From DASXTS01 sp036505275 (GTDB lineage: Bacteria; Actinomycetota; Actinomycetes; Mycobacteriales; Pseudonocardiaceae), in assembly GCA_036505275.1 (NCBI GenBank), contig DASXTS010000286.1:1-9479 (forward strand): a stretch of 9,479 nucleotides of DNA, written 5' to 3'. This document shows, piece after piece, positions 6,181 through 9,479 of the stretch. The position numbers and the translations under genes were made by a program. The notes below the pieces were generated by a model. It was not told where the DNA came from. It ran no database searches and was given only the letters and a program-made list of their open reading frames with translations. Position 1 is the first letter of the stretch, and each line of letters opens with the position of its first letter.

Positions 6181-7760
6181 CGACGACGCTGCTGCTCGGC
6201 GGCCGGGTGCACTCGCCAGGCCGGGCCGGCTCGGGCGCCCCGAAGTCCCGGGAGGCGACCGCCATGGCGGTGCGCGGCGACACCGTGCTCTGGGTTGGCT
6301 CGGACGCCGAGGCGCTGGACCGCTTCGATCCCAGGGACGTCGAGGCGCTGCGGCTGGACGGCGCCCTCGTCATGCCCGCCTTCGTGGACGCCCATGTGCA
6401 CGCGACCTCGGCCGGCCTGCTGCTGACCGGTCTCGACCTCACGGCGTGCTCGACGCTCGCCGAATGCCTGGACGCCGTGCGCAGGCTCGCCGCGGTGTCC
6501 GACGAGCCGCTGCTGTGGGGGCACGGCTGGGACGAGACCCGCTGGCGCGCCGGGCCGCGCCGGCCGCCGACCCGTCGGGAGCTGGACGACGCCGCGCACG
6601 GCCGGCCGCTGTACCTGTCCCGGATCGACGTGCACTCCGCGTTGGTCTCCTCCGCCCTACTGACCAGCGCACCCGGCGCCGCCGGCCTGCCCGGGTACTC
6701 CGCCAACGGACCGCTGTGCCGGGACGCACACCACGCCGTGCGGCGGTCCGCGCTGGCCCGGCTCACCCCGGCGCAGCGGCGGGCCGCGCAGCGGGCCTTC
6801 CTCTCCTCCGCCGCCTCCCGGGGCATCGGCTGCGTGCACGAGTGCGCCGGCCCGGACATCTCCGGGGTCGACGACCTGCGCGACCTGCTCGACGAGTCCG
6901 ACGGCGGTCCCGCCGTCGTCGGGTACTGGGGCGAGCTGGTGTCCAGCGCCGAGCAGGCCCGCGAGGTGCTCGCCGGCAGCGGCGCGCACGGCCTGGCGGG
7001 TGACCTCTTCGTCGACGGCGCGCTCGGCTCCCGGACCGCCGCGCTGCACGCGCCGTACCTCGACGCCCCCGACTCGTGCGGCGCCCTGTATCTGTCCGCC
7101 GCCCAGGTCGCCGACCACGTCGTGGCGTGCACCGAGGCCGGCGTGCAGGCCGGCTTCCACGTCATCGGCGACGCCGGGGTGGCCACCGTGGTCGCTGGCT
7201 TCGCGGCGGCGGCGCGCCGGGTGGGCCGGGAGGCGCTGGCCGCACGTACCCACCGGCTCGAGCACCTGGAGATGATCTCGCCGGCGCAGGCCGCCGAGCT
7301 GGCCGGCTACGGCGTGGTGGCCAGCGTGCAGCCGCAGTTCGACGCGGCGTGGGGCGGCGAGCGGGGCATGTACGCCCAGCGCCTCGGCGCCGACCGGGCG
7401 CTGGCCATGAACCCGTTCGCGGCGCTGTTCTCGGCCGGCATGCCGCTGGCGTTCGGCTCCGACGCGCCGGTGACCCCCGTCGACCCGTGGGCCTCGGTGC
7501 GGGCCGCCGTCCACCATCACACGCCGTCCGCACGCCTGTCACCGGAGGTCGCCCTGGCCGCGCACACCGCCGGCGGTGCATTGGCCGCGGGGCCGGGCCG
7601 GCCGAGCGACGGCGTGCTGATGGCGGGAGCGGCGGCCAGCTACGCGGTGTGGGATGCGGACGGTCTGGCGGCCGCGGTCGACGGGCCGACCCCACGGTGC
7701 CTGCGGACCGTCGTCCGGGGCAGAACCATATTCGCCGGCGAAGGAGCGCTGCGGACATGA
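6177..7760 (+). CDS. YtcJ-type amidohydrolase (amidohydrolase_3) embedded in the lysine mutase operon
   Basis: A 527-residue metal-dependent hydrolase of the amidohydrolase superfamily. Visible parts are a small N-terminal beta sandwich (1-65), the HxH metal motif in FVDAHVHATSAG (His73, His75), FVDGALGSRTAAL (278-290, the YtcJ/NfdA signature), FHVIGDAG (His328), RLEHLEMI (His362-region Glu-His pair) and FGSDAPV with metal ligand Asp429. The C-terminus returns to the beta sandwich (about 477-520). In many relatives a Lys precedes the DG(A/S)LGS motif; here that position is Asp276 (GDLFVDG), so a carboxylated bridging Lys may be absent. Relatives hydrolyse N-formyl or other amides, but the substrate here is unknown. 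It overlaps kdd and kamD by ATGA at both ends, so it is almost certainly co-expressed and likely handles a lysine-derived amide, lactam or N-acyl compound. That role is inference. Confidence 0.87.
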   Translation: MTTTLLLGGRVHSPGRAGSGAPKSREATAMAVRGDTVLWVGSDAEALDRFDPRDVEALRLDGALVMPAFVDAHVHATSAGLLLTGLDLTACSTLAECLDAVRRLAAVSDEPLLWGHGWDETRWRAGPRRPPTRRELDDAAHGRPLYLSRIDVHSALVSSALLTSAPGAAGLPGYSANGPLCRDAHHAVRRSALARLTPAQRRAAQRAFLSSAASRGIGCVHECAGPDISGVDDLRDLLDESDGGPAVVGYWGELVSSAEQAREVLAGSGAHGLAGDLFVDGALGSRTAALHAPYLDAPDSCGALYLSAAQVADHVVACTEAGVQAGFHVIGDAGVATVVAGFAAAARRVGREALAARTHRLEHLEMISPAQAAELAGYGVVASVQPQFDAAWGGERGMYAQRLGADRALAMNPFAALFSAGMPLAFGSDAPVTPVDPWASVRAAVHHHTPSARLSPEVALAAHTAGGALAAGPGRPSDGVLMAGAAASYAVWDADGLAAAVDGPTPRCLRTVVRGRTIFAGEGALRT

Positions 7761-9337
7761 GTGGTCTGCTCGACCTCGACCCCGCCGTGGTGGCCAGGGC
7801 ACGCTCGCTGGCCGCCAGGGCCGCCGAGCCGGTGATCGCGCTGGCCAAGGCCCACACCACGGTCAGCGTGGAGCGGGCCACGCTGCGGCTCGCGGGGCTG
7901 ACCGGCGCCGACTCCGCGCACCCGGCCGGCGACGTGCCGTGGGTGAACCGAGTGGTCGACACCGTGCGGGAGCACTGCGGACTGGCCCATGGCGCGAGCC
8001 TTCCGGTGTTCCATGCGCTGCAAACCGGGGCGTACCGGTCGCTCGTCGAGCTCGCCGAGGCCACCGCCGCCGGGCGGGTGCGCTACGCCGTGCCGACCGG
8101 CGCGGCCCGTACCCGCACGGCTCGCGCCGCCGCCTCCGCCGTCGGCCGGGGCATCCGCACCATCGACCGCAACCGCGCCCAGCGGTCGCGCCTGATCGCC
8201 AAGTTGGGTGACCCGCCGCAGCGGCCGTGGATCTACCTCATCGTGGCCACCGGCGACATCGACGAGGACGTGCTGCAGGCCGCCAACGCCGCCCGCGCCG
8301 GCGCGGACGTCATCGCGGTGATCCGCTCCACCGGGCAGTCGCTGCTGGACTACGTGCCGGAGGGGCCCACCCACCACGGCTTCGCCGGCACCTACGCGAC
8401 CGGTGAGAACTTCCGCATCATGCGCGCCGCGCTGGACGACTTGTCCCGCGAGGTGGGCCGCTACGTGCGGCTGACCAACTACGCCTCCGGCCTGTGCATG
8501 CCCGAGATCGCCACCCTGGCCGGCCTGCACCGGCTGGACATGATGCTCAACGACTCGATGTACGGCATCCTCTTCCGCGACATCAACCCGGTGCGCACCT
8601 TCGTCGACCAGCGGTTCTCCCGGCAGGTGCACGCCAGGGCCGGCATCATCATCAACACCGGCGAGGACAACTACCTGACCACGGCCGACGCCGTCGACGC
8701 GGCGCACACGGTCACGGTGTCCCAGCTGCTCAACGAGCACTTCGCGCACGAGGCCGGGCTGCCCGACCACCTGCTTGGCCTCGGCCACGCCTTCGAGATC
8801 AACCCTTCGTTGCCGGATTCGTTCCGGCTGGAGCTGGCGCACGCCCTGCTGGCCCGCGAGCTGTTCCCGGACGCGCCGCTGAAGTGGATGCCGCCCACCA
8901 AGCACATGACCGGCGACGTCTTCCGCGGCTACCTGCTCGACGGCTTCTTCAACCTCGCCGGGGCGCTGACCGGCCAGGGCATCCTGCTCGTCGGCATGAT
9001 GACCGAGGCCGTGGTCACCCCGTTCCTGTCCGACCGCGATCTCGCGCTGGCCAACGTCCGCTACGTGCTGGGCGCCGCCGGTAACCTCCGCGAGGACTTC
9101 CGCCCGGCCCCGGACGGCTTCATCGTCAAGCGCGCTCACCAGGTCCTCGGCGAGGCCGTCGACCTGCTCGAACGCATCGTTGACAGCGGCGACAGCGGGT
9201 TGCTCAACGCGATCGCGGACGGCACCTTCGGCCTGATGAAGCGTCCCCCGGACGCCGGCAAGGGCGCCGACGGCGTCATCCCCAAGGCCGAGGGCTACTA
9301 CAACCCTGCGGCCGAGCAGCTGGAGGCAGCGCCATGA
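7757..9337 (+). CDS. kamD: D-lysine / L-beta-lysine 5,6-aminomutase, alpha subunit
   Basis: A 526-residue large subunit of the adenosylcobalamin- and PLP-dependent 5,6-aminomutase, which moves the terminal amino group of beta-lysine (or D-lysine) to carbon 5, giving 3,5-diaminohexanoate. It belongs to the KamD/OraS-like TIM-barrel family. Strongly conserved-looking blocks are WIYLIVATGDIDEDVLQAA (158-176), RSTGQSLLDYVPEGPTHHGF (190-209), YASGLCMPEIA (242-252), DMMLNDSMYGILFRDIN (261-277), INTGEDNYLTT (299-309) and PLKWMPPTKHMTGD (374-387). Length is close to the clostridial subunit (about 515). The PLP lysine is in the beta subunit, so it is not expected here. The ATG at 7757 follows AAGGAG (7741-7746) and overlaps the amidohydrolase stop. 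Its stop overlaps the kamE ATG, consistent with equimolar subunit synthesis. Assignment is firm from family blocks and context. Confidence 0.93.
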   Translation: MSGLLDLDPAVVARARSLAARAAEPVIALAKAHTTVSVERATLRLAGLTGADSAHPAGDVPWVNRVVDTVREHCGLAHGASLPVFHALQTGAYRSLVELAEATAAGRVRYAVPTGAARTRTARAAASAVGRGIRTIDRNRAQRSRLIAKLGDPPQRPWIYLIVATGDIDEDVLQAANAARAGADVIAVIRSTGQSLLDYVPEGPTHHGFAGTYATGENFRIMRAALDDLSREVGRYVRLTNYASGLCMPEIATLAGLHRLDMMLNDSMYGILFRDINPVRTFVDQRFSRQVHARAGIIINTGEDNYLTTADAVDAAHTVTVSQLLNEHFAHEAGLPDHLLGLGHAFEINPSLPDSFRLELAHALLARELFPDAPLKWMPPTKHMTGDVFRGYLLDGFFNLAGALTGQGILLVGMMTEAVVTPFLSDRDLALANVRYVLGAAGNLREDFRPAPDGFIVKRAHQVLGEAVDLLERIVDSGDSGLLNAIADGTFGLMKRPPDAGKGADGVIPKAEGYYNPAAEQLEAAP

Positions 9338-9479
9338 ACCTTGCCATGAACCAGCCGATGGTCAGGCCGTACGGGGACACCAGGGGCGATGGCATGGTGC
9401 AGCTGTCGTTCACGCTGCCGGTCCCGCACGGCCCGCTGGCGGAGGGGGCCGCGCAGCAGCTGGCCAACAAGATGGGGAT
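9334..9479 (+). CDS. kamE: D-lysine / L-beta-lysine 5,6-aminomutase, beta subunit (3' truncated by window)
   Basis: Only the first 48 codons are present. The N-terminus reads MVRPYGDTRGDGMVQLSFTLP (from Met9), the characteristic opening of the KamE beta subunit, followed by PVPHGPLAEGAAQQLANKMG. The missing part should hold the Rossmann-like B12-binding domain with the DxHxxG motif and the PLP-binding lysine. ATG 9334 is preferred because GGAGG (9322-9326) is seven bases upstream and the ATGA overlaps the kamD stop. Met5 (9346) and Met9 (9358) are alternative starts with no ribosome site of their own. Confidence 0.88.
   Translation, partial: MNLAMNQPMVRPYGDTRGDGMVQLSFTLPVPHGPLAEGAAQQLANKMG

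Noticed and set aside
5010..6635. 541-residue open frame on - opposite kdd and the amidohydrolase
   Set aside because: It spans two real genes and their junction, has Ser/Arg/Ala-rich sequence and no recognisable domain; it is a GC-rich third-position shadow.
7076..7756. N-terminal extension of the kamD frame, which is open from 7076
   Set aside because: The upstream part is arginine-rich, out-of-frame reading of the amidohydrolase gene. The ATG at 7757, with AAGGAG upstream and an ATGA overlap, starts the recognisable KamD protein.
7640..9139. 499-residue open frame on - opposite kamD
   Set aside because: Composition of a shadow frame (Val, Gly, His, Gln-rich, no domain), opposite a strongly conserved mutase subunit.

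Overview
The window is very GC-rich DNA with GTG as well as ATG starts and tightly coupled genes. This is typical of a filamentous or soil actinomycete. The short PspC protein and the MacB-type permease resemble Micromonosporaceae-like proteins, but I cannot fix the genus from sequence alone. I see no mobile elements, RNA genes or CRISPR arrays.

Left part (about 1-3535, all on +): four small, mostly unrelated units. (1) The end of a MacB-type ABC transporter permease, probably cut at its 5' end by the window edge, is followed by a perfect 12-bp stem terminator. (2) A 62-residue PspC-domain membrane protein sits 9 bp ahead of an aminoglycoside-phosphotransferase-fold (APH) enzyme. (3) An ArsR-family regulator, preceded by a perfect AT-rich 12-bp palindrome, overlaps by ATGA an AHSA1/SRPBCC-domain protein. 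This is a common actinobacterial regulator-effector pair.

Right part (about 3555-9479): a lysine-degradation locus of the kind known from lysine-fermenting clostridia and fusobacteria. A KamA-type lysine 2,3-aminomutase (radical SAM, PLP) is read leftwards. Divergently, an operon is read rightwards: 3,5-diaminohexanoate dehydrogenase (Kdd), a YtcJ-type amidohydrolase, D-lysine/beta-lysine 5,6-aminomutase alpha subunit (KamD), and the first 48 codons of the beta subunit (KamE), which runs off the window. All three junctions in this operon are 4-bp ATGA overlaps. The predicted flow is L-lysine to beta-lysine (KamA), then 3,5-diaminohexanoate (KamDE, B12 and PLP), then 5-amino-3-oxohexanoate (Kdd). 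The next steps (Kce, Kal, CoA transferase) are not in the window and may lie downstream.

The parts most worth attention are the amidohydrolase, which is locked into the operon although the textbook pathway has no such step, and the 121-bp divergent promoter region. That region carries three head-to-tail 12-bp repeats next to a good -10 box. The longest reading frame for Kdd starts inside those repeats, but the Shine-Dalgarno site shows that the real start is 84 bp further in.
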